From Streptomyces sp. Tu6071 (GTDB lineage Bacteria; Actinomycetota; Actinomycetes; Streptomycetales; Streptomycetaceae), in the NCBI RefSeq assembly GCF_000213055.1, contig NZ_CM001165.1, forward strand, positions 2,565,445 through 2,629,444: DNA of 64,000 nt, read 5' to 3'. The position numbers and the translations under genes are program-made. Positions 42,211 to 51,504 of the stretch are shown in pieces. The notes under the pieces are model-generated. The model was not told where the DNA came from and searched no databases. It worked only from the letters and a program-made list of their open reading frames with translations. Every line of letters begins with the position of its first letter. The first letter of the stretch is position 1.

Positions 42211-42373
42211 GGCTCGTCACGGCCGGGCGCGCCCAGGACGCGCGGACCCGGCCCGCAGCACCCGCGAGGTGCGGCGGCACCCGAGAGGGACCCGCCGCCC
42301 GAGAGGGGCTGCACCACCCGAGAGGGCCCGGACCACCGGACCGGCCCGTACCACCACAAGGGGCGGAAGCGAT

Positions 42374-44197
42374 ATGTGCGGAATCGTGGGATACGTGGGG
42401 CGACGCGACGTGGCTCCGCTGCTGCTCGAAGGGCTCCAGCGCCTGGAGTACCGGGGGTACGACTCGGCGGGTGTCGTGATCACCAGCCCGAAGGCGAAGA
42501 CCCCCGGCCTCAAGCTCGCCAAGGGCAAGGGCCGCGTCCGCGACCTGGAGGCACGCGTCCCCAAGCGCTTTGCCGGGACCACCGGCATCGCGCACACCCG
42601 CTGGGCGACCCACGGCGCCCCCAGCGACCACAACGCGCACCCCCACCTCGACCCGGCCGAGCAGGTCGCCGTCGTGCACAACGGCATCATCGACAACGCC
42701 GACGAACTGCGCGCCCGCCTCACCGCCGACGGCGTCGTCTTCGCCTCCGAGACCGACACCGAGGTCCTCACCCACCTCATCGCGCGCGCCCCCCACGAGA
42801 CCCTGGAGGACAGGGTCCGCGCGGCGCTCGGCCAGATCGAGGGCACGTACGGCATCGCGGTGCTGCACGCCGACTTCCCCGAGCGCATCGTCGTCGCCCG
42901 CAACGGCTCCCCCGTCGTCCTCGGCATCGGCGACAAGGAGATGTTCGTCGCCTCCGACGTCGCCGCCCTCGTCGCCCACACCCGCCAGATCGTCACGCTC
43001 GACGACGGCGAGATGGCGACCCTCACCGCCGACGACTTCCGCACCTACACCACCGAGGGCTCGCGCACGAACCCCGAGACGACCACGGTGGAGTGGGAGG
43101 CCGAGTCGTACGACATGGGCGGCCACGACACGTACATGCACAAGGAGATGAGCGAGCAGGCCGAGGCCGTCGACCGCGTGCTGCGCGGCCGGATCGACGA
43201 GCGCTTCTCGACGGTGCGGCTCGACGGGCTCAACCTCGACGCCCGCGACGCCCGCACCGTGCGCCGCATCAAGATCCTCGGCTGCGGCACCTCGTACCAC
43301 GCCGGGCAGATCGGCGCGCAGCTCATCGAGGAGATCGCCCGCATCCCCGCCGACGCCGAGCCGGCGAGCGAGTTCCGCTACCGCAACCCCGTCGTCGACC
43401 CCGAGACGCTGTACATCGCCGTCTCGCAGTCCGGCGAGACGTACGACGTGCTCGCGGCCGTGCAGGAGCTGAAGCGCAAGGGCGCCAAGGTCCTCGGTTT
43501 CGTCAACGTCGTGGGCTCCGCGATCGCCCGCGAGACGGACGGCGGGATCTACGTGCACGCCGGGCCCGAGGTCTGCGTCGTCTCGACCAAGTGCTTCACC
43601 AACACGACCGTCGCCTTCGCGCTGCTCGCCCTGCACCTCGGCCGCATCCGCGACCTGTCCGTCGCGGACGGCAAGCGGCTCCTGGAGGGGCTGCGGCGGC
43701 TTCCCGGGCAGATCGCCGAGATCCTGGAGCGCGAGGACGAGGTTCAGGAGCTGGCGAAGGCGTACGCGGGCGCCCGCTCGATGATGTTCATCGGGCGCGT
43801 GCGCGGCTACCCGGTGGCGCGCGAGGCGAGCCTCAAGCTCAAGGAGGTCAGTTACGTGCACGCCGAGGCGTACCCGGCCTCGGAGCTCAAGCACGGCCCG
43901 CTCGCCCTCATCGAGCCCGCGCTGCCGACGGTCGCGATCGTCCCCGACGACGACCTCCTGGAGAAGAACCGCGCGGCGATCGAGGAGATCAAGGCCCGCG
44001 AGGGCCGCGTCCTCGCCGTCGCCCACCAGAAGCAGGAGAAGGCCGACGACACGTACGTCGTGCCGAAGAACGAGGACGAACTGGACCCGATCCTGATGGG
44101 CATCCCGCTCCAGCTCTTCGCCTACCACACGGCCCTCGCGATGGGCCGCGACATCGACAAGCCGCGCAACCTCGCGAAGTCGGTGACGGTGGAGTAG
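42374..44197 (+). CDS. glmS: Glutamine-fructose-6-phosphate aminotransferase
   Basis: Encodes 607 aa. After Met removal the catalytic Cys is residue 1 (MCGIVGYVG). Class II glutamine amidotransferase domain (about 1-225: HTRWATHGAPSDHNAHPH, HNGIIDN) and two SIS domains (about 280-600: ILGCGTSYHAGQIG, SQSGETYD, KLKEVSYVHAEAYPASELKHGPLAL in pieces). It makes glucosamine-6-phosphate for peptidoglycan and teichoic polymers. Weak ribosome site (GGAAG). Followed by a strong bidirectional hairpin. Confidence 0.96.
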   Translation: MCGIVGYVGRRDVAPLLLEGLQRLEYRGYDSAGVVITSPKAKTPGLKLAKGKGRVRDLEARVPKRFAGTTGIAHTRWATHGAPSDHNAHPHLDPAEQVAVVHNGIIDNADELRARLTADGVVFASETDTEVLTHLIARAPHETLEDRVRAALGQIEGTYGIAVLHADFPERIVVARNGSPVVLGIGDKEMFVASDVAALVAHTRQIVTLDDGEMATLTADDFRTYTTEGSRTNPETTTVEWEAESYDMGGHDTYMHKEMSEQAEAVDRVLRGRIDERFSTVRLDGLNLDARDARTVRRIKILGCGTSYHAGQIGAQLIEEIARIPADAEPASEFRYRNPVVDPETLYIAVSQSGETYDVLAAVQELKRKGAKVLGFVNVVGSAIARETDGGIYVHAGPEVCVVSTKCFTNTTVAFALLALHLGRIRDLSVADGKRLLEGLRRLPGQIAEILEREDEVQELAKAYAGARSMMFIGRVRGYPVAREASLKLKEVSYVHAEAYPASELKHGPLALIEPALPTVAIVPDDDLLEKNRAAIEEIKAREGRVLAVAHQKQEKADDTYVVPKNEDELDPILMGIPLQLFAYHTALAMGRDIDKPRNLAKSVTVE

Positions 44198-44261
44198 CCG
44201 ACGGCACGACGGCACTCACCCAGGCCCGCATGCGGGTGCGGGTACGGGAATCACTCGTACG

Positions 44262-44299
44262 GGCAAGGGGCGTCCCCTCGTGAGGGGGCGCCCCTTGCC
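44262..44299. terminator. Bidirectional terminator
   Basis: 17-bp stem (one G-T pair) starting GGCAAGGGGCG with a CGTG loop, between glmS and the convergent Usp gene. Confidence 0.8.
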
Positions 44300-44329
44300 G
44301 TGTGTCCCGCGTCCCGTGTCCCGTCCCGC

Positions 44330-44854
44330 TCAGGGGATGACGATCACCGGGCGCTGGGCGCGGCGGGCGAGGCGGCCGGAGACGGAGCCGAAGATGCGGC
44401 CCACGACGCCGTGCGTCGTGCCGACGACGATGGCGTCCGCCTCGTACTCCTTGCCCACTTCCTCCAGTTCGTGGCAGATGTCGCCGCCCCGCTCCACCAG
44501 GACCCAGGGCACCTCGGAGAGGAAGTCGGCGCAGGCCAGCTCCAGGCCGAGGACCTCGGTGCGGTGGTCGGGGACGTCGACGAAGACGGGTGGCTCGCAG
44601 CCCGCCCACACCGTGGTGGGCAGCCGGTTGGCCACGTGGACGATGATCAGCGCGGAGGCGGCGCGCAGCGCGAGCCCCACGGCGTAGGAGAGAGCCCGTT
44701 CACTGGAGGTCGAACCGTCGAAGCCGACCACGACGCCGTGCCGGAAGGCCGGATCGCAGGACGGGCGGTTTTCCTCCAGCGCGAGGGGATCGGCCGCCGT
44801 TTCGGCGGTGGGCCGCTTGCGGTCCGCTGGTTCGGGGAATTCGTGACCGGCCAT
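44330..44854 (-). CDS. Universal stress protein (UspA family)
   Basis: Encodes 174 aa. After a charged 35-residue leader comes a single Usp domain: VVVGFDGSTSSERALSYAV at the start and the ATP-binding end VVGTTHGVVGRIFGSVSGRLARRAQRPVIVIP in pieces (G-x2-G-x9-G-S-type loop). Usp proteins bind ATP and aid survival under stress. Convergent with glmS. The start lacks a clear ribosome site. Confidence 0.9.
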   Translation of the reverse strand: MAGHEFPEPADRKRPTAETAADPLALEENRPSCDPAFRHGVVVGFDGSTSSERALSYAVGLALRAASALIIVHVANRLPTTVWAGCEPPVFVDVPDHRTEVLGLELACADFLSEVPWVLVERGGDICHELEEVGKEYEADAIVVGTTHGVVGRIFGSVSGRLARRAQRPVIVIP

Positions 44855-45533
44855 CGGTGTCTCGGCGAGTGAGTCCTCGTGACAAGGAAGAGGGAAGAAG
44901 GAATCAGGGAAAGCGAATCAGGGAGAAATGCGGGGAAACGGCACAGGGGGAGGAGCAGGGAGCGGCGCGATCGACGGACCGTGCGACTGTCCGGGAATCG
45001 CCTTCCCCAGCCCATACCCCCAAGGGTACGGCCTCACTCCTCCCCGAAGGGCCCGCCCGAGGCGGTCCGCCGACGCGTTCCAGGGAGCATGCCCGAGTTC
45101 TGCCCCCTCTGGCAATGGCCGGTGGCGCGTGCCACGTTCACAAGCTGGCCCCTGGGGTGGAACGGCGGCAGAGGTACGGGGCGGGAGCGGGCGTGGAGGG
45201 AGCGGGGGCGCGGAGGTGGGCGCGGTGGCGTGCGGGTGATGCGGGTGCGCGCCCCGGCGTGCGGGAGTGACCGCGCGCGGGGGCGGACGTTGAACGGGCG
45301 GACCACCCGGAGCCTCGTACCACCGGCACACACGCCGACCCACCCGCCCGCGCCCCCCGCACCACCGGCCCGCACCCCACAGCAGCGCCCCGCCTCCCGC
45401 ACCACCGCCCCGCCCGCTCACCGCCCGGCCCCACACCGCCGCTCCGGCCTCGCACGCCGTCCCGGCCCCATATCGCCGCCCCTTGCCCGCCCGCCAGCCC
45501 GCCAGCCCGCCAGCCCGCCAGGGAGTGCCGCCC
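44855..45533. other. Intergenic region without a supported gene
   Basis: About 680 bp between the divergent Usp and membrane-protein genes. The first 150 bp are relatively A-rich (GGGAAGAAGGAATC...); the rest is GC-rich with many open but unconvincing frames and ends in four CCCGCCAG repeats. No RNA gene seen. Confidence 0.5.
45490..45521. repeat. 8-bp tandem repeat (CCCGCCAG)4
   Basis: Four perfect copies just upstream of, and touching, the ribosome site region of the membrane-protein gene. Confidence 0.85.
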
Positions 45534-46040
45534 GTGCCCCTTCCGTCCCGCACCGGTCCCACCGGGCCGGCCGACACCCTCACTTCCGCGCCCACGCGCG
45601 CACAGGCGCAGGTACAGGAGCCCCCGATCACCCCCGCCCACCCCGCCGTAGCCCCCACCCGCCACGCCGCAGCCCCCGTACGCCACACCGCAGCCGCCAC
45701 CCGCCCCACCGCGCCCGCCACCTCCCGTACCGCCCCCCGCACCACCTCCCCCGCCCCCGCCCACCGGGAAGTCATCACGCGCTGGGCGGTGTTCGGCGGC
45801 GTCCTGTTTACGGTGGTCCCGCTCGCCTGCGGGCTGCGCGCGGGTGGGGGCGCGGGGGCGGCGCTGGGGCTCGCGGCGGTGTGCGCGGGCTGTCATGTGA
45901 TGCTGCGTCAGGCTGAGCGAGCGCCCGCTCATCTGGCGAGGTGCGAGGCCCGTACGCCCGAGTACGCCCCGGCGCCCGAGGCGCGCTCGGGAGCGCGGTG
46001 GGAGCAACGCGCCACAGGGGCGCGCGCCCTGAGGGAGTGA
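45534..46040 (+). CDS. Membrane protein with Pro/Ala/Thr-rich N-terminus
   Basis: Encodes 168 aa from GTG 45534, with GGGAG 8 nt upstream; GTG 45525 and ATG 45483 are in frame but lie in the repeat. The first 80 residues are low-complexity (Thr, Ala, Pro, His), then two membrane helices (WAVFGGVLFTVVPLACGL and GAALGLAAVCAGCHVMLRQA, about 84-125) and a charged C-terminal tail. In Streptomyces a small membrane protein often precedes adpA, which suggests conserved neighbourhood rather than function. Unknown role. Confidence 0.6.
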   Translation: MPLPSRTGPTGPADTLTSAPTRAQAQVQEPPITPAHPAVAPTRHAAAPVRHTAAATRPTAPATSRTAPRTTSPAPAHREVITRWAVFGGVLFTVVPLACGLRAGGGAGAALGLAAVCAGCHVMLRQAERAPAHLARCEARTPEYAPAPEARSGARWEQRATGARALRE

Positions 46041-46429
46041 CGCATTCCCGCACACGCCCCCCGTAGCTTTTCAGCCAACTTATCGGGCAACCGGCTGAGT
46101 GCCCCTTACCCCCGCCAAAGCCCCGTCCGAGCAGGGTGGAAAGCCTCGCGCGGGCGCCACGCACCCTATGGGGATTGGCCACCGGCGAGAGGCGTACTTC
46201 CCAGTCGGGCCGCCAAGTGCAACGCTTCGTGATCGAATGCTTTACGCCACGTTGCCATGTCGACATAGTGGCCGGTGGCGAACAGGTCACGTGAGCACCG
46301 CGGGACACAGTAGATTCGATCATGACTGTCGTACGGCGGGGGACTCGTGCCGGACCGAGGGGACAAGGTGCAGGAGCGGAACGCCCGACAAGGACGGGGT
46401 GCGTCGAAGACCGAGGGGGGCTTAGCGCC
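46041..46429. other. adpA upstream regulatory region
   Basis: About 390 bp without a gene, as expected for adpA, whose promoter is long and binds several regulators. A -10 TAGATT (46311-46316) gives a leader of roughly 107 nt. AdpA-like TGGCCGG and TGGCCACC pieces occur (46269, 46187) but do not fit the full consensus. Confidence 0.5.
46311..46316 (+). promoter_or_regulatory. Probable adpA -10
   Basis: TAGATT; -35 weak. Confidence 0.4.
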
Positions 46430-47614
46430 ATGAGCCAGGATGTCACTGTCGCACCGGAGGCGCCGGGCCGCAGGCTCTCGGGCCGCAGACGCCGCGAGAT
46501 CGTCGCGGTGCTCCTCTTCAGCGGCGGTCCCATCTTCGAGAGTTCGATCCCGCTCTCGGTCTTCGGCATCGACCGGCAGGACGCCGGGGTGCCGCGTTAC
46601 CGCCTGCTCGTGTGCGCCGGCGAGGACGGTCCGCTGCGCACCACGGGCGGCCTCGAACTGACCGCGCCCCACGGCCTGGAGGCCGTCTCGCGGGCGGGCA
46701 CCGTCGTGGTCCCCGCCTGGCGGTCCATCACGGCGCCGCCCCCCGCCGAGGCGCTCGACGCGCTGCGCCGGGCGCACGAGGAGGGCGCGCGGATCGTCGG
46801 CCTGTGCACCGGCGCCTTCGTGCTCGCCGCCGCGGGACTCCTCGACGGCCGTCCCGCCACGACCCACTGGATGTACGCCCCGACGCTCGCCAAGCGCTAC
46901 CCCTCGGTCCACGTGGACCCGCGCGAGCTGTTCGTCGACGACGGCGACGTCCTGACCTCCGCCGGTACGGCGGCCGGGATCGATCTGTGCCTGCACATCG
47001 TCCGCTCCGACCACGGCAACGAGGCGGCCGGGGCGCTCGCCCGCCGGCTCGTCGTGCCCCCGCGCCGCACGGGCGGTCAGGAACGCTACCTGGACAGGTC
47101 TTTACCGGAGGAGATCGGCGCCGACCCGCTCGCCGAGGTCGTCGCCTGGGCGCTGGAGCACCTCCACGAGCAGTTCGACGTGGAGACCCTCGCCGCGCGC
47201 GCGTACATGAGCCGCCGCACCTTCGACCGCAGGTTCCGCTCGCTGACGGGCTCGGCCCCGCTCCAGTGGCTGATCACGCAGCGGGTGCTCCAGGCGCAGC
47301 GGCTGCTGGAGACCTCGGACTACTCGGTGGACGAGGTCGCCGGGCGCTGCGGCTTCCGCTCCCCCGTCGCGCTGCGCGGCCACTTCCGCCGTCAGCTCGG
47401 CTCGTCCCCCGCCGCGTACCGGGCCGCCTACCGGGCCCGCCGTCCGCAGCAGGAGCGCGCCGAGCAGCCGACGGCCGCCCTCGCGGTCGAGCGGATGCCC
47501 GCGCCGAGCGCGGTCCCGGCCCAGTTGCGGCGCCAGGGCGAGGACCGCGCCGAGGCCCTCGCGGGGCTGCCCGCCCGCGGCGTACTGCCCAGCCAGCGGG
47601 AGCGTCCCGCGTAG
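46430..47614 (+). CDS. adpA: AraC-family developmental regulator AdpA
   Basis: Encodes 394 aa from ATG 46430 (GAGGGGG upstream). N-terminal DJ-1/PfpI-like domain (about 25-195: [43 protein letters not shown] in pieces) and C-terminal AraC double helix-turn-helix (about 230-330: [37 protein letters not shown]). It matches AdpA/BldH almost residue for residue in the core. AdpA activates hundreds of genes for aerial growth and antibiotics. The Leu codon at 47102 is TTA, the hallmark of bldA control. orn follows after 10 bp, as in other Streptomyces. Confidence 0.96.
   Translation: MSQDVTVAPEAPGRRLSGRRRREIVAVLLFSGGPIFESSIPLSVFGIDRQDAGVPRYRLLVCAGEDGPLRTTGGLELTAPHGLEAVSRAGTVVVPAWRSITAPPPAEALDALRRAHEEGARIVGLCTGAFVLAAAGLLDGRPATTHWMYAPTLAKRYPSVHVDPRELFVDDGDVLTSAGTAAGIDLCLHIVRSDHGNEAAGALARRLVVPPRRTGGQERYLDRSLPEEIGADPLAEVVAWALEHLHEQFDVETLAARAYMSRRTFDRRFRSLTGSAPLQWLITQRVLQAQRLLETSDYSVDEVAGRCGFRSPVALRGHFRRQLGSSPAAYRAAYRARRPQQERAEQPTAALAVERMPAPSAVPAQLRRQGEDRAEALAGLPARGVLPSQRERPA
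47102..47104 (+). other. TTA leucine codon (bldA-dependent) in adpA
   Basis: The Leu of DRSLPEE is TTA, in frame. It sits between the PfpI-like and AraC domains, as in the known bldA target adpA. Confidence 0.95.
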
Positions 47615-47617
47615 GCT
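47612..47617 (+). promoter_or_regulatory. -10 element for leaderless orn transcript
   Basis: TAGGCT ends 7 nt before the orn ATG, overlapping the adpA stop. No ribosome site. Confidence 0.5.
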
Positions 47618-47624
47618 GGGACAT

Positions 47625-48221
47625 ATGAACGATCGCATGGTGTGGATCGACTGCGAGATGACCGGTCTCTCGCTGGCGAACGACGCGCTCATCGAGGTGG
47701 CCGCACTGGTCACCGATTCCGAGCTGAACATCCTCGGGGACGGGGTGGACATCGTGATCCGCCCGCCCGAGCAGGCGCTCGCGACGATGCCGGAGGTGGT
47801 GCGCGACATGCACACCTCCTCGGGCCTCCTCGCCGAGCTGGACGGCGGCACGACGCTCGCGGACGCGGAGGAGCGCGTCCTCTCCTACGTGCGGGAGCAC
47901 GTGAAGGAGCCCCGCAAGGCGCCGCTGTGCGGGAACACGGTCGGCACCGACCGCAACTTCCTCGCGCGCGACATGGCGGACCTGGAGGGCTTCCTCCACT
48001 ACCGCATCGTCGACGTCTCCTCGATCAAGGAGCTGTCCCGCCGCTGGTTCCCGCGGGCCTACTTCAACGCTCCGGAGAAGAAGGGCAACCACCGCGCCCT
48101 CGCCGACATCCGCGAGTCGATCGCGGAGCTGCGCTACTACCGCGAGGCCGTCTTCGTCCCGCAGCCCGGCCCCGACTCCGAGACGGCGAAGGCCGTGGCC
48201 GCGAAGTACCAGCTCTCCTGA
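47625..48221 (+). CDS. orn: Oligoribonuclease
   Basis: Encodes 198 aa. DEDDh exonuclease: [10 protein letters not shown] (D, E), [15 protein letters not shown] (D) and [11 protein letters not shown] (H, D). Degrades 2-5-nt RNAs and pGpG to mononucleotides in the cytoplasm. It is 10 bp after adpA but has its own -10, so it can be expressed separately. tRNA-His follows. Confidence 0.96.
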   Translation: MNDRMVWIDCEMTGLSLANDALIEVAALVTDSELNILGDGVDIVIRPPEQALATMPEVVRDMHTSSGLLAELDGGTTLADAEERVLSYVREHVKEPRKAPLCGNTVGTDRNFLARDMADLEGFLHYRIVDVSSIKELSRRWFPRAYFNAPEKKGNHRALADIRESIAELRYYREAVFVPQPGPDSETAKAVAAKYQLS

Positions 48222-48325
48222 CCCCTCTCCCCGGTGCTCCCGGGCCGCCCGGGAAAAGGTGTGCGCGAGCACCCCCCAAAACCCTGTACACTTTTTCTCG
48301 GCCGGTCAGAAAAGCGCCGGTCATG

Positions 48326-48398
48326 GTGGGTGTAGCTCAGTTGGTAGAGCACCTGGTTGTGGTCCAGGTGGCCGCGGGTTCAAGTCCCGTCACTCACC
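48326..48398 (+). tRNA. tRNA-His (anticodon GTG)
   Basis: Full cloverleaf: acceptor GTGGGTG with CACTCAC, D-loop AGCTCAGTTGGTAGAGC, anticodon stem CCTGG/CCAGG with GTG at 48359-48361, TPsiC arm GGGTTCAAGTCCC. The base before it (48325) is G, the extra G-1 of tRNA-His. CCA is not encoded. Confidence 0.97.
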
Positions 48399-48404
48399 CT
48401 CTCG

Positions 48405-48448
48405 GAAGAGGCCCCTCACCTGCGGAAACGCAGATGGGGGGCCTCTTC
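48405..48448. terminator. Terminator hairpin after tRNA-His
   Basis: GAAGAGGCCCC pairs with its complement; inside, CTGCG-GAAA-CGCAG makes a second stem. Lies between tRNA-His and the convergent LCP gene. Confidence 0.75.
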
Positions 48449-48547
48449 GTCGTACGGGGCGCGGACGAGACGGGTACGGAACGGGACGAGCCCCTGCGGG
48501 CGGGGCCCGCGCCGTCCCCCACGGCGCGGGCCCCCGTACGACCGCTG

Positions 48548-50071
48548 TCACCAAGTGAATCCCGGCTGGACCGCCATGCACGCGCCCTTGTCCTCGCCGT
48601 TGAGCACCGCGGCCGACTCCGGGGCCTTCTTCGGCTGCTTCTCGGCGGGGTAGGCGGTGTCCTCGCGCCAGTCGGTGCCCACCAGGATCGTGATGCGCGA
48701 CACATCGGCGGACTTGCGGAGCAGGTCGGCGGGGATGCCGAGGGCGTGTCCGGCGGCCTGGGCGTCGGCCTTGGGGACCGAGGCGGGGAAGAGGACCGCG
48801 GTCTCCTGGCCGGGGGTGGGCTGCGCGTTGATCTCGGCGTCCGTGTAGCCCTTGGCCTTGAGCCGCCCGACGACCTGGCCCGCGCGCCCCGGGACGGGTG
48901 CTTCGGCGCCGGCCCCGGAGGCGTTGAGGACCTGGATGCCGAGGGAGGCGGCCGGGTGGGCGGGCGCGGGCTTCTTCTTGGGCTTGGGCTTGGTGCCGCT
49001 GCCGTCGAGCGCCTGGTCCTTGCGGACGAGGGAGAGCAGGGCCTCCGCGTCGCCCGGCTTGGGGACGAGGCGGTTGTGGTCCTCGGACCACTGCGCGGTC
49101 GGCAGGGTCGTCATCGTGATGTGCTTGCTCGGGACCTTCCGGAGTTCGTTCGAGAGGTCGTAGAGCTTCTTCACCGTGTCGAGGTGGTCGTCGACCGTGA
49201 GGGCCTTCGTCGCGGTCTCGGCGAGCGAGCGCATTTTGCCGGGGTTGGTGAGCGTGGCGTTCTCGCGCAGCTCGCGGACCATCGACGTCATGTACATGTG
49301 CTGGGCGTGGGTGCGGCCGAGGTCGGTGCCGTCCTCGAAGCCGTAGCGGGTGCGGAGCCACTGGAGGGCCTGCTCGCCCTTGACCGAGGTCGTGCCCGCC
49401 TTGAGCCTGAGCCCCGAGCCGTGGCCGTCGGGGGTGTGCGAGTACACGTTCTGCTTGACGCACACGGGGACGCCGCCGACCGCGTCGGCCATCGAGACGA
49501 CCCCGCCGAAGTCGACCATCATGAAGTGGTCGATGTGGGTACGGGTCAGCGCCTCCCACGTCGCCACGGAGCAGCCCGGACCGCCGTGCGAGAGCGAGGC
49601 GTTGGCCATCTCCAGGTTCGCGGCGGGGTAGGTCTTCCTGGTCTTCGGGTCGGTGCACTCCGGGACCGGGATCATGGTGTCCCGGGGCAGGCTCACGACG
49701 GACAGGTTCTTCCGGTCGGCCGAGAGGTGCAGGAGCATCTGCACATCGGCGAGCGCGGCCCGCCCCACCTCGTTCTTCGCGCCGCCGAGCTTCAGGTTCT
49801 CGGCGCTGTTGCGGTCGTCGGAGCCGAGCAACAGGATGTTCATCGGTGTCTGGCCCTCGGCGTTGGGCGCGGCCTTCGCGACGCCGTGCTTGCCGAGGTT
49901 CAGCTCGTCCTTCTTGATGTTGCCGTTGAGGTGCTCGTAGTACGCGTATCCGGCGGCGCCGGTGCCGAGCACGAGCACGGTCGCCGTGACCGCCGTCCAC
50001 CGCAGTACGTGTCTGCGCTTCCCCGGCCCGGCCGCTCCCCGTCGCGCTTGCTGCCTGTGCCCGCCCGTCAC
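48548..50071 (-). CDS. LytR-CpsA-Psr (LCP) family cell-wall ligase
   Basis: Encodes 507 aa from GTG 50071, with GGGAG about 5 nt upstream. One membrane helix (about 22-44), then the LCP domain (about 75-250: NILLLGSDDRN, VSLPRDTMIPVP, HFMMVDFGGVVSMADAVGGVPV in pieces, RTRYGFEDGTDLGR) with the Arg/Asp set that binds polyprenyl phosphate, and a C-terminal LytR_C domain (about 375-475: GIQVLNASG). Attaches teichoic or other glycopolymers to peptidoglycan outside the membrane. Divergent from ahpC. Confidence 0.93.
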   Translation of the reverse strand: MTGGHRQQARRGAAGPGKRRHVLRWTAVTATVLVLGTGAAGYAYYEHLNGNIKKDELNLGKHGVAKAAPNAEGQTPMNILLLGSDDRNSAENLKLGGAKNEVGRAALADVQMLLHLSADRKNLSVVSLPRDTMIPVPECTDPKTRKTYPAANLEMANASLSHGGPGCSVATWEALTRTHIDHFMMVDFGGVVSMADAVGGVPVCVKQNVYSHTPDGHGSGLRLKAGTTSVKGEQALQWLRTRYGFEDGTDLGRTHAQHMYMTSMVRELRENATLTNPGKMRSLAETATKALTVDDHLDTVKKLYDLSNELRKVPSKHITMTTLPTAQWSEDHNRLVPKPGDAEALLSLVRKDQALDGSGTKPKPKKKPAPAHPAASLGIQVLNASGAGAEAPVPGRAGQVVGRLKAKGYTDAEINAQPTPGQETAVLFPASVPKADAQAAGHALGIPADLLRKSADVSRITILVGTDWREDTAYPAEKQPKKAPESAAVLNGEDKGACMAVQPGFTW

Positions 50072-50199
50072 CCGGTCTCCCCCTCGCACCGCACTGTTCA
50101 ACTCCCGCCCTCGCCCGTGGAGTCGGACGCGGGACACCCGAGGGTACAGAACCCCCGTTCGAGCCTCCGCAGGCGCGGTGGCAGCGGAACACTCCGGTC

Positions 50200-50270
50200 C
50201 TGTTCGGGAACAGACCGTTATTGATCGACTATTGATCGGTAGCACCTATCGACACGAACCGACTGATCGA
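50200..50270 (+). promoter_or_regulatory. ahpC upstream region with palindrome and direct repeats
   Basis: Palindrome CTGTTCGGGAACAG (50200-50213), then ATTGATCG twice 11 bp apart (50220, 50231) and CTGATCGA at 50263; ATCGGTAG/CTATCGAC (50234, 50246) makes a loose ATAG/CTAT-type inverted repeat as bound by OxyR. Probable redox control of ahpCD. Confidence 0.5.
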
Positions 50271-50336
50271 TTTCCCTGCTAGATCGGCTGTGTGGCACGC
50301 TGTGCCCTGTCCAACCCCGCACCATCGGAGGCTTTT

Positions 50337-50891
50337 GTGCTCACTGTCGGTGACCAGTTCCCCGCGTACGACCTCACTGCTTGTGTCTCGCTCGAAAAGG
50401 GCAAGGAGTTCGAGCAGATCAACCACAAGTCCTACGAGGGCAAGTGGCGCGTCGTCTTCGCGTGGCCGAAGGACTTCACCTTCGTGTGCCCGACCGAGAT
50501 CGCCGCCTTCGGCAAGCTGAACGGCGAGTTCGCCGACCGCGACGCCCAGATCCTCGGCTTCTCCGGCGACTCGGAGTTCGTGCACCACGCCTGGCGCAAG
50601 GACCACCCGGACCTGACCGACCTCCCCTTCCCGATGCTGGCCGACTCGAAGCACGAGCTGATGCGCGACCTCGGCATCGAGGGCGAGGACGGCTTCGCGC
50701 AGCGCGCCGTCTTCGTGGTCGACCCCAACAACGAGATCCAGTTCGTCATGGTGACCGCCGGTTCCGTCGGCCGTAACCCCAAGGAGGTCCTGCGGGTCCT
50801 CGACGCGCTCCAGACCGACGAGCTGTGCCCGTGCAACTGGAGCAAGGGCGACGAGACCCTCGACCCGGTCGCGCTCCTGGCCGGTGAGTGA
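50337..50891 (+). CDS. ahpC: Alkyl hydroperoxide reductase C (peroxiredoxin)
   Basis: Encodes 184 aa from GTG 50337, with GGAG 6 nt upstream. AhpC/Prx1 type: peroxidatic Cys51 in DFTFVCPTE, resolving Cys in the C-terminal LCPCNWSKG. Reduces organic peroxides and hydrogen peroxide; reduced by AhpD in actinobacteria. ahpD starts 3 bp later, so they are one operon. No oxyR is adjacent, unlike S. coelicolor. Confidence 0.96.
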   Translation: MLTVGDQFPAYDLTACVSLEKGKEFEQINHKSYEGKWRVVFAWPKDFTFVCPTEIAAFGKLNGEFADRDAQILGFSGDSEFVHHAWRKDHPDLTDLPFPMLADSKHELMRDLGIEGEDGFAQRAVFVVDPNNEIQFVMVTAGSVGRNPKEVLRVLDALQTDELCPCNWSKGDETLDPVALLAGE

Positions 50892-50894
50892 GCC

Positions 50895-51428
50895 ATGGCC
50901 CTCGACGAACTGAAGTCCGCGATACCGGACTACGCCAAGGACCTCCGCCTCAACCTGGGCTCGGTCATCGGCAATTCGCCGCTGCCCACCCAGCAGCTCT
51001 GGGGCACCGTACTGGCCTGCGCGATCGCCTCGCGCTCGCCGAAGGTGCTCGCCGAGCTGGAGCCCGAGGCGAAGGCGAACCTCTCCGCCGAGGCGTACAC
51101 GGCCGCCAAGTCGGCCGCCGCGATCATGGCGATGAACAACGTCTTCTACCGCACCCGCCACCTCCTGTCGGACCCCGAGTACGGGAACCTGCGGGCCGGT
51201 CTGCGGATGAACGTCATCGGCAACCCGGGCGTGGAGAAGACCGACTTCGAGCTGTGGAGCCTCGCGGTCTCCGCCATCAACGGCTGCGGCCAGTGCCTCG
51301 ACTCGCACGAGCAGGTGCTCCGCAAGGCCGGTGTCGAGCGCGAGACGATCCAGGAGGCCGTCAAGGTCGCCTCGGTCCTCCAGGCCGTCGGCGTCACCAT
51401 CGACGCCGAGGAGCGCCTCTCCGCCTGA
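50895..51428 (+). CDS. ahpD: Alkyl hydroperoxide reductase D
   Basis: Encodes 177 aa. All-helical AhpD fold with the CxxC active site [12 protein letters not shown] (C131, C134) and a nearby Glu/His relay. It reduces AhpC through a lipoate system (Dlat/Lpd), as known from Mycobacterium. Follows ahpC by 3 bp. A perfect hairpin follows the gene. Confidence 0.96.
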   Translation: MALDELKSAIPDYAKDLRLNLGSVIGNSPLPTQQLWGTVLACAIASRSPKVLAELEPEAKANLSAEAYTAAKSAAAIMAMNNVFYRTRHLLSDPEYGNLRAGLRMNVIGNPGVEKTDFELWSLAVSAINGCGQCLDSHEQVLRKAGVERETIQEAVKVASVLQAVGVTIDAEERLSA

Positions 51429-51447
51429 GAGCGCGCGGTACGTACGT

Positions 51448-51482
51448 GAGAGGGCCCCGTGGACGATCCACGGGGCCCTCTC
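51448..51482. terminator. Bidirectional terminator
   Basis: Perfect 16-bp stem (GAGAGGGCCCCGTGGA) with CGA loop between ahpD and the convergent AI-2E-family gene. Confidence 0.85.
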
Positions 51483-51504
51483 GTGCGTACCGGCGGGATA
51501 CGGC

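Noticed and set aside
46187..46285. AdpA self-binding sites upstream of adpA
   Set aside because: The TGGCC pieces do not match the full TGGCSNGWWY consensus on either strand.
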